NCBI GenBank assembly: GCA_025350945.1
Contig: JANXWW010000407.1
Coordinates: 1 to 39,727 of the forward strand
Reading direction: 5' to 3'
From: Burkholderiales bacterium
GTDB lineage: Bacteria > Pseudomonadota > Gammaproteobacteria > Burkholderiales > Usitatibacteraceae
Length of the DNA: 39,727 nucleotides
The notes beneath the pieces are model-generated. The model was not told the origin of the DNA and did no database searches. It saw only the letters and a program-made list of their open reading frames with translations. Shown in pieces: positions 9,135-18,133 of the stretch (position 1 is the stretch's first letter; each line of letters starts with the position of its first letter). The translations under genes were made by a program, and so were the position numbers.

Positions 9135-12100
9135 CTACCGCACCAAACGCTCACCAGGTCGCTTCAACAGCGGTCGCGCGACATTGCCGGAAATCGTAAA
9201 TACGGCGCGATCCTGCGCCACGCTTGAGCGAATTTCCGAATTGATGGTGCCTGATAATGCACCGGAGCCATTCACCACGCTCACATTGCCATTTGCCAGC
9301 AACACGCCGCCCGCCAATTTCATTTTCTCGAAATGCGTCACGCCATCCGCCAGTCGCAATTGCCCGATGAGCTCCGTGTACTTTGATTGCCCGCCGCGCC
9401 CACCGCTGTCGGGCGAGCGCATGGCCTGTACCAGATCGGCGTTGCTGATCGAGCCATCGACCACCTTGAAGCTGCCCAGAATGTTTGGTCTGGCGAGCAG
9501 CGCACCCAGCGTTGGCGCACTACCAGACGCTGTAAATTCACCGCCCATGCGACCGGTCAGTGCGACATCGCGGGTAAACACTTCCGCTAATTGATTGACA
9601 CGAATTTTTTTCGCCGTGAAAATTGAATTAAATTTAATGCCCTCTTTCCAGCTTGCATTCAAGCTGCCGACAATTGAGCCTTCCAGCAATTGCGCATCGA
9701 ATTTCGGGAAGATCAATTCATTGCCCACCAACGTACCTTTGGCCGTCACGCTGTTCACGGGAACAGGCGCGCCAATGGGTAACGACATGCCTTTCGCGGA
9801 AAAATCAACCGTCCACATTTTCGGTGCGGGCGGGCCGACCACATCATCGCCCTGGACAACTGATGGCACAGGCACGACATCAAGCGTCCATTTACCGCCA
9901 CCACCACGCGCCGTTGCCCGTATCAATGCGCCTTGCTTGTCAAACTGCAGGTCAGTATCAAACAACTCAATAGCCACGCCAGGAACAGTGAGCTTCACAT
10001 TTTTCAGCGTGATCTTTTCGATCTCCATGCCCGTGCCACGATTTTTTGCATCCACCCATTGCAACGCACGGGGCATGGCTTCAGGGGCAATCGTGACATC
10101 CTGAAACTCCATGGAATCGACGATGAATTTATCACCATAAAGGGACGCCAAATCCATGCGAAATTTGCCGCTGCCACCTTTCACATCAAGCAGTTTACCC
10201 AGCGCTATCTGCTCAACTTTCAGATGCGGCGCGGGCAACAAAGCAATGCGCAAATTGCTCGCACTCACGTCGTCATGCAGCCATGCTGACAGCGCCGTTT
10301 CAAGACGCGTGCTCAGCTTATTAAGTGGCATCACCTGCAACAGCGCGAACGCAATCGCAACCAGTGCTAGGCCACCGGTGACGAACCAGCGCAACCAATT
10401 GCGCGGCTTTCTGGGCGCGCGCTTTTTCGGCTTGCCTTTTTCAGCATCGAGTCGTTCTTGCTCAACCATTTCATTTTGCAGGCGCAACTCTTTTAGCCGC
10501 GCGACTTGCGCGTTGCGCGACGTTTCTTCCGCCTCGAAATCCAGCCGCGCACGCTCTTCCGCACGCTCGCGCGCTGCGCGTTCTTTGGCAATAGTTTCTT
10601 CGGCTTCACGCTCGGCGCGCTCGCGTCGGGCGGTTTCTTCTTCAGCCGTACGCGAGGCGATCTCGCGGCCTTCAGATTCAAGCGCCGCTTTTTTCTCAGC
10701 TTCCTCGCGAGCGCGGCGCTCGGCCTCCAGCTCTGATTGGCTCTTGAGTTGATCCTGTTGACGCAATTCCTGCTGAATCAGTGTCTGCGCCTGCGCTTTC
10801 ATTTTTGCTTCTTGCTCGACCACCAGCTTGCGGGCCAGATCCGCTTCCACCTTGGCGCGCTCTTCCAACTCTTCGCGCGCGCGGGCTTCCAATCGTGAGC
10901 GATTGCGGGCGTCTGTTTCGCGCTGCGTCTTCGCCTGTTTCTCGGCAGCACGACGCGCTTCTTCCTCTGTTTTCAGCCGTTCGGCAAGCTCGTTCGCCTG
11001 CTTTGACGCAGCAGCGGCCTGCGCTTCAGCATTCTTGCGCGCTTCAACATCACCGCGATTTTTTTTCTCGGCTTCAGCGCGTGTGCGCGCTTCGATTTCT
11101 TGTTGTGCTTCACGCTGCCATTGTGCCTCGGCCTCGGCGGCACGCCGCGCTTCTTCTTCAATTTTCAATCGCGCGGCAAATTCGGCAGCGGCTTTCGATG
11201 CAGCTTCAGCTTGCGCCTCGGCCATTTTTCGCGCTTCAATTTCCGCACGATTTTTTTCTTCGGCAATGGTCGCAATCCGTGCTTCCATTTCCGAGCGAAT
11301 GCGAATTTCCTGCTCGGCCAGCATCAATCTTGCATCTGCTTCCGCGCGCTCAGTGGCTTGCGCTGAAGCACGTGATAAGGTTTTGCGCTCTTCGTCAAGC
11401 CTTAATTCAAGCATCCGCCGCGCTTCGTTTTGCGCTTCTTCGAGGACGGCAGCTTCGACTTCGCTGCGCGCGCTTTCGTTGATATCCGAGCGCAACATCG
11501 TTTCCATCTCTTCGCGCACGGTCGCCTCAATCTCGGCCTTGAGCTGTTGGCGAAGATCACGCTGCGCGGTTTCGAATTCGGCTGCCTGTCGCTTTGCAGC
11601 GGCTTCGGTCTGCATCCGTGCCGCCGCGAGTGCTTTCGCTTCCGCCTCGGCCTCTACTCGCGCGCGGCCCAACGCTTGCGCTTCTGCTTCGGCTTGCGCC
11701 CTGGCGGCGGACAATGCCCGTTGATGTTCGGATTCGCGCTCTACTTGCTCTCGCGTCAAGCGTGCGCGGGTATCCGCCATCGAATCGCGCTGCTGTTTTT
11801 CTTCGATCAGCTTGGCCTCAAGCGCCTTACGCGCTGTTTCCGCCGCAGCTTGCGCGCGCTGCGCCTCTTCCATCGCGCGCAACTCCGCTTCTTTGCGCGC
11901 ACGCGTTTCAACTTCCAGTCGCGCATGCAGTTCGGCCTCGCGCTCGGCTCTGGCGCGCGCCTCGGCTTGCGCTTTTTGTACTTCGAGCTGTCGGGCGCGT
12001 TGAATCTCGGCTTGCACGCGTATTGCTTCTGCCTGCATGCGCTCGCCTTCGGCTTTCGCCTGCGCGCGCGCCGCACTTAATTGCCTCGTATCCACTTTGG

Positions 12101-12500
12101 GTGGCGCAGCGACTGCCACCGGGGTTGCGTGCTCCACCTGATTTGCCAGACTCGCCGCGCGCTGAAATGGTGATGGTCCAAAACTGGCGCTTGAATTGGC
12201 GCTTACGGAGCCTAATTTGCTCACCGCTGTAAAATCAAAATCGTCATCCCCACCAAAATCACTGAGCGGAATCTCAACCTTGATTTCAAAAATTTTGGTA
12301 AAACTATCGCGCTGAAGTTGAGCCAGCGTTTTGCCGACTGCCAATACCGTCATATCCGTTTTGACGGCCAATTGCGCGACTGTTGATTTGCCGTCAATTG
12401 CTTTTAATACGCGCGTCAAATCACGCGATAAAGATTGCGTGCGCTGGTTGACTTGCGTGACGCCTTTGGCTGTTTTTGTAAATACTGTATTCGAATCCAT
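9135..12500 (-). CDS. Multi-domain protein: N-terminal small (winged-helix-like) domain, about 550-aa Ala/Glu/Arg coiled coil, one TM, C-terminal AsmA-like domain
   Basis: One continuous ORF; the track starts at 12557, and Met at 12500 (MDSNTVFTKTAKG) is preferred. TM: NWLRWFVTGGLALVAIAFALLQVMPL. C-terminus includes LLDVKGGSGKFRMDLASLYGDKFIVDSMEFQDVTI...GRMGGEFTASGSAPTLGALLARPNILGSFKVVDGSISNADLVQAMR, typical of AsmA/DUF748-like proteins. Confidence 0.8.
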   Translation of the reverse strand: MDSNTVFTKTAKGVTQVNQRTQSLSRDLTRVLKAIDGKSTVAQLAVKTDMTVLAVGKTLAQLQRDSFTKIFEIKVEIPLSDFGGDDDFDFTAVSKLGSVSANSSASFGPSPFQRAASLANQVEHATPVAVAAPPKVDTRQLSAARAQAKAEGERMQAEAIRVQAEIQRARQLEVQKAQAEARARAEREAELHARLEVETRARKEAELRAMEEAQRAQAAAETARKALEAKLIEEKQQRDSMADTRARLTREQVERESEHQRALSAARAQAEAEAQALGRARVEAEAEAKALAAARMQTEAAAKRQAAEFETAQRDLRQQLKAEIEATVREEMETMLRSDINESARSEVEAAVLEEAQNEARRMLELRLDEERKTLSRASAQATERAEADARLMLAEQEIRIRSEMEARIATIAEEKNRAEIEARKMAEAQAEAASKAAAEFAARLKIEEEARRAAEAEAQWQREAQQEIEARTRAEAEKKNRGDVEARKNAEAQAAAASKQANELAERLKTEEEARRAAEKQAKTQRETDARNRSRLEARAREELEERAKVEADLARKLVVEQEAKMKAQAQTLIQQELRQQDQLKSQSELEAERRAREEAEKKAALESEGREIASRTAEEETARRERAEREAEETIAKERAARERAEERARLDFEAEETSRNAQVARLKELRLQNEMVEQERLDAEKGKPKKRAPRKPRNWLRWFVTGGLALVAIAFALLQVMPLNKLSTRLETALSAWLHDDVSASNLRIALLPAPHLKVEQIALGKLLDVKGGSGKFRMDLASLYGDKFIVDSMEFQDVTIAPEAMPRALQWVDAKNRGTGMEIEKITLKNVKLTVPGVAIELFDTDLQFDKQGALIRATARGGGGKWTLDVVPVPSVVQGDDVVGPPAPKMWTVDFSAKGMSLPIGAPVPVNSVTAKGTLVGNELIFPKFDAQLLEGSIVGSLNASWKEGIKFNSIFTAKKIRVNQLAEVFTRDVALTGRMGGEFTASGSAPTLGALLARPNILGSFKVVDGSISNADLVQAMRSPDSGGRGGQSKYTELIGQLRLADGVTHFEKMKLAGGVLLANGNVSVVNGSGALSGTINSEIRSSVAQDRAVFTISGNVARPLLKRPGERLVR
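10440..12090 (-). repeat. Coding low-complexity region: degenerate heptad-like Ala/Glu/Arg repeats (TolA-like coiled coil)
   Basis: Repeated EAEARAKAEAEARR..EEEARRAAEAEA-type peptides. The GCG/CGC-rich DNA gives several long antisense ORFs. Confidence 0.85.
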
Positions 12501-12618
12501 CGCGTGGCTCTTAATGTAGGCATTGATATTGTCGTCGCGTCCTGATGCTCGTTGCACCCATCGCTAATCCACACTCCCAGCGACGCGACATCGTTGATAA
12601 CGCCGCTTTAGGCGCGTA

Positions 12619-12657
12619 GGAACTTTACTAAGGAACCTTATCGTGGAACTTTATTTA
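12619..12657 (+). promoter_or_regulatory. Three 13-bp direct repeats GGAACTTTACTAA / GGAACCTTATCGT / GGAACTTTATTTA in a divergent intergenic region
   Basis: The GGAAC core recurs at 12619, 12632 and 12645 with exact 13-bp periodicity between the divergent genes at 12500(-) and 12846(+). Confidence 0.5.
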
Positions 12658-12845
12658 AACCATTATGATGACACTATGTTCTAAGACTTTGTTTTAGCAC
12701 ACTTCTATGTTCTCATGAATTTCAATTTCATGCGATCAAAACTCGATAGTACTTTACAAAGTCAACGAAACCTTTCCGCGCCCGTTGTGTAAGCAGAAGC
12801 GTTTTAAAACATCCATTTGTCCCGCCGTCACCAGAGGATCACGTT

Positions 12846-15155
12846 ATGCTGAAACCATTCCGCCAAGTACTTAACCGATCATCAGTCATATTGGCCGCAC
12901 TTGCCACCGCACTTGCCACCACACTCGCTACCGCAACTTTCGCCGCCAGTGTGTCTGCCGAGCCGCCCAACCGCGTCGGCAGAGTGAGTCTGGTTACAGG
13001 CAATGTTTCGTTCTTTATGGATCGCAGCGAAGGCTGGAAACCAGCGCGCATTAATTTCCCCGTGACTTCTGAGAATTCCGTCTGGACTGAAGGTGCCTCA
13101 CGTGCGGAAGTCCGGATTGGCCCATCGGCGATCCGTGTTGATGATAATTCGATTCTGGATTTTATCCGTATCGATGACGACAATACGCTGGCCTATCTTC
13201 AACGGGGCAGTATCAATATTCGCAATCGCGGGGATGGCGATAGTCGTGACCGCAACACATTAAGCGTGGAGACCGCGGATGGTCGTTTTGTGATCGAAGG
13301 CAATGGTCGCTACCGCATTGATGCCGCGCAGGATGGCGCGGAAAGCCGCATTTCTGTCTATGCCGGACGCGCACGCTTTGAAGCCACCAACAGCCGCGAG
13401 AGCGCGATCATCATTGATCGCGGCCGCACCCTGATTGCTGAGGGTAGTCGCGGGGCAAATAATTATCGTTTTGAAACCGCCTCGGAATCAGATTTTGATC
13501 GCTGGGCAGATGCGCGGGATCGCGACTGGGATCGCACTCACACGCGTTATGTGAACTCACAAGTTGTATCGTCGTACATGACTGGTTACGAGGAGCTTGA
13601 TACCCACGGCGACTGGATTGACAACGGCGAATATGGCCGTGTCTGGGCACCACGCTATGTGTCGTCTGGCTGGGCACCGTATCGTCATGGCTCATGGTCA
13701 TACGTCAATCCATGGGGCTGGACCTGGGTAGATGATGCGCCGTGGGGTTTCGCGCCGTTTCACTATGGTCGTTGGGTGACAATCAATTCGCGCTGGTGCT
13801 GGTGGCCGGGCGCATACAACCGTCGTCCCGCTTACGCGCCTGCACTAGTCGCCTGGTACGGTCGCCCCGGCTTGAGCGTGAATATTGCCGTCGGCGAATC
13901 AGTAGGCTGGTTTCCGCTGGCACCGCGTGAACATTACGTGCCGCGCTACACGAATAACGTGAACTATATTCGCAATGTAAATTACGTGACCAACAACGTG
14001 ACGATCATCAACAACAATCCACCCGCGCGCTATCAAAATCAGGTGCCGGGTGCGACGTTTGTGAATCAGAATGTATTTGTGCAATCCAAACCAATCGCGG
14101 TTAACGCGATTCGCGAAACGTCGGCCAACATTGCCACGTTCCAACCGCAGCAAGTAATGAATGTGCCGCGCCCGATTGTGCAGGGTCAGCCGGTATTAGC
14201 GGGGCAACCCATGCAGCAGAATGCGAATTCAAATGCAGCAAATTCAGTGTGGGCGCGTGGTCGCAATAACGTGGCACCGGTGTATGCAGCAGCGCCACAG
14301 ATGCAGGGTGGACAAGTTCAAAACCAGCAGGGCCAGCAAGTGCAGCAAAATCAAGTACCGGGTCGCGTTGGTGGTGCAGCGGTTGCAGGTGCAGCCGCGA
14401 TTAATAATGGCGCGCCATCACAAGCAATCGCGCCAGTAACGCCTGTCGTAAATGGCGCTGTTGTTGGCAAGCCGCTGCAACAGGGCGGGACACAAGCTCA
14501 ATTACAACCTCAGTTACAACCCCCAGCGCAACAAGTTCCGCCGCGCGCAACAGGCGCACCGAATGCGATTCCTCCCGTACCCGCTTTTGTACCTGTGGCA
14601 CCCGCACCCATCGCTGTGCAATCAGCACAGCGCCCGCCAGTCGTGAATCAAATGGTGCAGCCGGTGTTGCAGCAACAACCGCAACCCGCCTATGTGCAAC
14701 AAGGTGCGAAGCCGGGCTTAATAAACGGTGGCGAACCTAATGGGCAACAGCGTATTCGTCAAAATCGCGGGCCGGAAGCAGGCGATGCCAACGTGAATCC
14801 GCAAGCAAGACCGCAGCGCGAGATTACACAACAACATACACAACAACATACACAACAGCACGTACAACAAATTCAACAAAACGCCGTGCCGGTTCAGCGA
14901 CAAGAACGTCAGGAACGTCAGGAACGTCAACAAGAACGACAAGTGCAAGCCGCACAGCGCGTGCAGCCGCAGCAACAAGTTCAACAAATCCAGCAGCAAC
15001 AAACTCAGCAGCAACCACACGCTCAAGCGCATCCTCAGCAGCAGCACCAACAACACCAACAACAAGCAGAAAAACCACAGCTCGCCGAGAAACCACAACA
15101 TGTCGAAAAACCAGTCCGTGAAGGCCAGGGCAAGCAGGGGCAACAACAGCAATAA
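12846..15155 (+). CDS. FecR-like / DUF6600-like secreted protein with Gln-rich C-terminal tail
   Basis: Signal peptide-like N-terminus. FecR-type VGRVSLVTGNVSFFMDRSEGWKPARINFPVTSENSVWTEGASRAEVRIG, then YVSSGWAPYRHGSWSYVNPWGWTWVDDAPWGFAPFHYGRWV, typical of DUF6600. Long Q/P/A-rich tail. Confidence 0.85.
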   Translation: MLKPFRQVLNRSSVILAALATALATTLATATFAASVSAEPPNRVGRVSLVTGNVSFFMDRSEGWKPARINFPVTSENSVWTEGASRAEVRIGPSAIRVDDNSILDFIRIDDDNTLAYLQRGSINIRNRGDGDSRDRNTLSVETADGRFVIEGNGRYRIDAAQDGAESRISVYAGRARFEATNSRESAIIIDRGRTLIAEGSRGANNYRFETASESDFDRWADARDRDWDRTHTRYVNSQVVSSYMTGYEELDTHGDWIDNGEYGRVWAPRYVSSGWAPYRHGSWSYVNPWGWTWVDDAPWGFAPFHYGRWVTINSRWCWWPGAYNRRPAYAPALVAWYGRPGLSVNIAVGESVGWFPLAPREHYVPRYTNNVNYIRNVNYVTNNVTIINNNPPARYQNQVPGATFVNQNVFVQSKPIAVNAIRETSANIATFQPQQVMNVPRPIVQGQPVLAGQPMQQNANSNAANSVWARGRNNVAPVYAAAPQMQGGQVQNQQGQQVQQNQVPGRVGGAAVAGAAAINNGAPSQAIAPVTPVVNGAVVGKPLQQGGTQAQLQPQLQPPAQQVPPRATGAPNAIPPVPAFVPVAPAPIAVQSAQRPPVVNQMVQPVLQQQPQPAYVQQGAKPGLINGGEPNGQQRIRQNRGPEAGDANVNPQARPQREITQQHTQQHTQQHVQQIQQNAVPVQRQERQERQERQQERQVQAAQRVQPQQQVQQIQQQQTQQQPHAQAHPQQQHQQHQQQAEKPQLAEKPQHVEKPVREGQGKQGQQQQ
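14826..14861 (+). repeat. 12-bp coding tandem repeat (acacaacaacat x3, last copy diverged) encoding THQQ-like repeats
   Basis: acacaacaacat at 14826-14837 and 14838-14849, diverged acacaacagcac at 14850-14861. Protein HTQQHTQQHTQQHVQQ. Confidence 0.8.
14901..14929 (+). repeat. 9-bp coding tandem repeat (caagaacgt / caggaacgt) encoding QER repeats
   Basis: caagaacgt-caggaacgt-caggaacgt; protein RQERQERQERQQERQ. Confidence 0.8.
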
Positions 15156-15214
15156 ATAAGTTGTGTATCGATATCGCCGAGCCCCAGCATTGGCGACATT
15201 CTTTAAGCTCTATG

Positions 15215-15247
15215 CCTGAAGACGCCCTATTGGCGAGGCTTTTCAGG
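15215..15247. terminator. Two-part hairpin between convergent genes (candidate terminator)
   Basis: Outer stem CCTGAA (15215-15220)/TTCAGG (15242-15247) and inner stem CGCC (15223-15226)/GGCG (15232-15235). No clear U-tract. Confidence 0.4.
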
Positions 15248-15304
15248 TATTGCCTCTGAAACTGCCCTCCCTACCTTGTGTTTGAGCATGTAGCCATTTG
15301 AAAA

Positions 15305-16264
15305 CTACTTTTTCTGCTTCTCCCAATACGGCGGATCGCCGAAGGTTTTTTTCAGAAAATCGATAAACACGCGCACCTTGGCGGGTAAAAATTTTCGGTC
15401 AGGGTAGACGGCAAAAATATCGTTGCCCGGTGCGGCGAATTTGGGCAGCACTTCGATCAATCTGCCGCGCTCGATTTCCTCCGAGACTTCCCATGCACTG
15501 CGCCACGCGAGGCCCTGCCCGGCGTGTGCCCAGCGGGTGAGGACTTCACCATCGTTGCATTGCAGATTGCCACTGACTTTGACGGTGATGTTTTTGGCCG
15601 CTGCATTTTCAGCCTTAGATGCCTTGGCGTCCTTGGTATCCGCTGGCTCGCGAAACGTCCATGAATCTGCGAGGCCTGCTTCGGTCGCGGTGACTAGGCA
15701 ATGATGCTTGGCTAGGTCTGCCAAGACCATCGGCTTGCCGCTGCGTTTGATGTACTCGGGCGAGGCAACCACGACGCGATGATTACGCGCCAATTTGCTG
15801 GCGATAAGATCGGCGTTTTTTAAATCCGCAATGCGAACAGCTAAATCAACACGTTCGTTTTTTAAATCAACCAGCCGCTCAGACAAAAGCAGCGTCACAC
15901 TTAAATTCGGATGTGCCGCCGTGAACGCGGGCAAATGCGGGGCGATATGTTTGCGACCAAACGCGGTCGGTGCCGAGACAATCAAACGCCCGGTCGCACT
16001 CTTGGCACCGACGGAAAGCGACTCTTCGGCGGCGCGCAATTCATTCATGATGTTGCGCACGTCTTCAAAAAACGCGGCACCTTCCGGTGTTAAGGTAATT
16101 TTCCGCGTCGAGCGTTTGAACAGCTTCACGCCAAGCTGCTCTTCGAGCTGATCGATCCGCCGCCCGACCATCGCCGGCGTAACGCCTTCTGATCGGGCAA
16201 CGGATGATAGGCTCTCGGATTTGGCGACATCCAAAAACGTTTGTAGTGCTTTAAAACGGTCCAT
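15305..16264 (-). CDS. LysR family transcriptional regulator
   Basis: N-terminal HTH MDRFKALQTFLDVAKSESLSSVARSEGVTPAMVGRRIDQLEEQLGVKLFKRSTRKITLTPEGAAFFEDV. Internal Met at 16264 preferred over the track start at 16360. Confidence 0.92.
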   Translation of the reverse strand: MDRFKALQTFLDVAKSESLSSVARSEGVTPAMVGRRIDQLEEQLGVKLFKRSTRKITLTPEGAAFFEDVRNIMNELRAAEESLSVGAKSATGRLIVSAPTAFGRKHIAPHLPAFTAAHPNLSVTLLLSERLVDLKNERVDLAVRIADLKNADLIASKLARNHRVVVASPEYIKRSGKPMVLADLAKHHCLVTATEAGLADSWTFREPADTKDAKASKAENAAAKNITVKVSGNLQCNDGEVLTRWAHAGQGLAWRSAWEVSEEIERGRLIEVLPKFAAPGNDIFAVYPDRKFLPAKVRVFIDFLKKTFGDPPYWEKQKK

Positions 16265-16450
16265 TTTTTCTCCTCGACTCATCAAACAGATTATGTGCGG
16301 TACGATATGAGATATTTTTGTTTTACTAATGATTATATTATTTTTTATATCATAATACATGAAGGATAATATGGTTATCGTTTGATCTCGTCCATTTCAA
16401 TATTGCCCCTCAATTGTCTCAATTGTCCATCACGCATTTCAGGAAAAATT

Positions 16451-18082
16451 ATGAACGCAACCAGTAACCCATTCATCACCAGTTTGCCTCATTCGGCTTC
16501 AATTCCCGGTCTGGCGATTCACGCGGCCATCACACCTGCGTTTGCTGAGATTCTCACGCCAGAAGCGCTGACATTTTTCGTCAAACTTGCCCGCAAATTC
16601 GAGCCCACTCGTCAAACCTTACTCGCTAAACGTGATGTACGGCAAAAAGAATTTGATGCCGGGATGTTGCCTGATTTTTTGTCCGCCACAAAGAGTATTC
16701 GCGACGGTGACTGGGTGGTGGCACCGGTGCCAAAAGATATTCAGGATCGCCGCGTGGAAATTACCGGCCCGACCGATCGCAAGATGGTGATCAACGCGCT
16801 CAACTGCGGCGCGAATACCTTTATGGCTGATTTTGAAGACGCAAATTGCCCAACCTGGCACAACATGATTGACGGGCAAATCAATTTGCGTGATGCAAAT
16901 TTACGCACGATCACGCTTACGCAAAACGGTAAATCGTACAAGCTCCACGACAAGCCCGCCGTGCTGTTTCCACGCCCGCGCGGCTGGCATCTTGACGAAA
17001 AACATATCACGCTGGATGGCAAGCCGGTATCAGGCGGCATCTTCGATTTCGCGATGTATTTTTTCCACAACGTCAAAACATTACTCGCGCGTGGCAGCGG
17101 TGTGTATTTGTATTTGCCGAAAATGGAATCATATTTTGAAGCACGTTTGTGGAACGATATTTTTGTTGCTGCGCAGACTGAAATTGGTGTGCCGCAGGGA
17201 TCAATCAAAGGCACGGTGCTGATCGAAACCATCGTCGCCGCATTCGAGATGGACGAGATTTTGTACGAGTTGCGCGAACACAGCGCGGGCCTGAATATTG
17301 GTCGCTGGGATTACATTTTTTCAGCGATCAAAAAATTCCGTCTCAATAAAGATTTCTGCCTCGCGGATCGTGCGCAGGTGACCATGATGGCCCCGTTTCT
17401 GCGTGCATACGCGCTCACGCTGGTGAAAACTTGTCACAAGCGCAAAGCATTTGCGATGGGCGGCATGGCGGCGCAAATTCCGATCAAAAACGATCCTGCA
17501 GCAAATGATGCCGCGTTTGAAAAAGTGCGTCTCGACAAACTGCGTGAAGTCACCGATGGCTGTGATGGCACGTGGGTCGCGCACCCCGGCTTGGTCGCGG
17601 TGGCGAAAGCGGTATTCGATGAGCACATGCCCTCGCCCAATCAAATTCACAAGCAACGTGATGATGTGAATTACAAGGCCCAAGATTTACTCGATTTCCG
17701 CCCCGAAGCACCGATCACCGAAGCTGGTGTGCGCAACAATATTCAGGTCGGCATTCAGTATGTTGGCTCATGGCTCGGTGGCAACGGTTGCGTGCCGATT
17801 TTTAATTTGATGGAAGATGCCGCCACCGCCGAAATTTCGCGCAGCCAAGTATGGCAGTGGATTCGCTCGAGCAAAGGTGTACTCGACGATGGCCGCAAGG
17901 TGACGAAAGAAATGGTCAAACAATTGATCGCCGATGAGCTCAAAAAAACGCCGGACATCGCAGGCGAAGCCGCTTATGCCGCAGGCAAATATGTTGACGG
18001 TGCCGCGATGTTTGAAAAACTTGTCATGGACGATCATTACGAAGAATTTTTAACGCTGCCCGCGTATCGGGCGATGGCGTAA
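16451..18082 (+). CDS. aceB: Malate synthase A
   Basis: NALNCGANTFMADFEDANCPTW, RPRGWHLDEKHI, LPKMESYFEARLWNDIF, GRWDYIFSAIKKFR, HPGLVAVAKAVFDEHMP. Met at 16451 preceded by AGGA; the track start at 16382 is probably too far upstream. Confidence 0.93.
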   Translation: MNATSNPFITSLPHSASIPGLAIHAAITPAFAEILTPEALTFFVKLARKFEPTRQTLLAKRDVRQKEFDAGMLPDFLSATKSIRDGDWVVAPVPKDIQDRRVEITGPTDRKMVINALNCGANTFMADFEDANCPTWHNMIDGQINLRDANLRTITLTQNGKSYKLHDKPAVLFPRPRGWHLDEKHITLDGKPVSGGIFDFAMYFFHNVKTLLARGSGVYLYLPKMESYFEARLWNDIFVAAQTEIGVPQGSIKGTVLIETIVAAFEMDEILYELREHSAGLNIGRWDYIFSAIKKFRLNKDFCLADRAQVTMMAPFLRAYALTLVKTCHKRKAFAMGGMAAQIPIKNDPAANDAAFEKVRLDKLREVTDGCDGTWVAHPGLVAVAKAVFDEHMPSPNQIHKQRDDVNYKAQDLLDFRPEAPITEAGVRNNIQVGIQYVGSWLGGNGCVPIFNLMEDAATAEISRSQVWQWIRSSKGVLDDGRKVTKEMVKQLIADELKKTPDIAGEAAYAAGKYVDGAAMFEKLVMDDHYEEFLTLPAYRAMA

Positions 18083-18133
18083 TTCAGGGACAAAAAAAGC
18101 TTGGCGCATGCGCAGGCGGCATGTAAGTTTTTA

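Noticed and set aside
10781-12232. Several long plus-strand ORFs (233, 298, 216, 212 aa) opposite the coiled-coil gene
   Set aside because: They are antisense shadows of GCG/CGC/GAG-rich coiled-coil codons; translations are Arg/Ala/Ser or Leu low-complexity without domain motifs, and several overlap each other.
14826-14929. Short tandem repeats considered as a possible CRISPR-like array
   Set aside because: Units are 9-12 bp with no spacers and are in-frame coding repeats.
14718-15152. 144-aa Leu-rich minus-strand ORF (and an 90-aa Val-rich ORF)
   Set aside because: Antisense of CAG/CAA Gln-rich repeats in the FecR/DUF6600-like gene; hydrophobicity is a compositional artefact.
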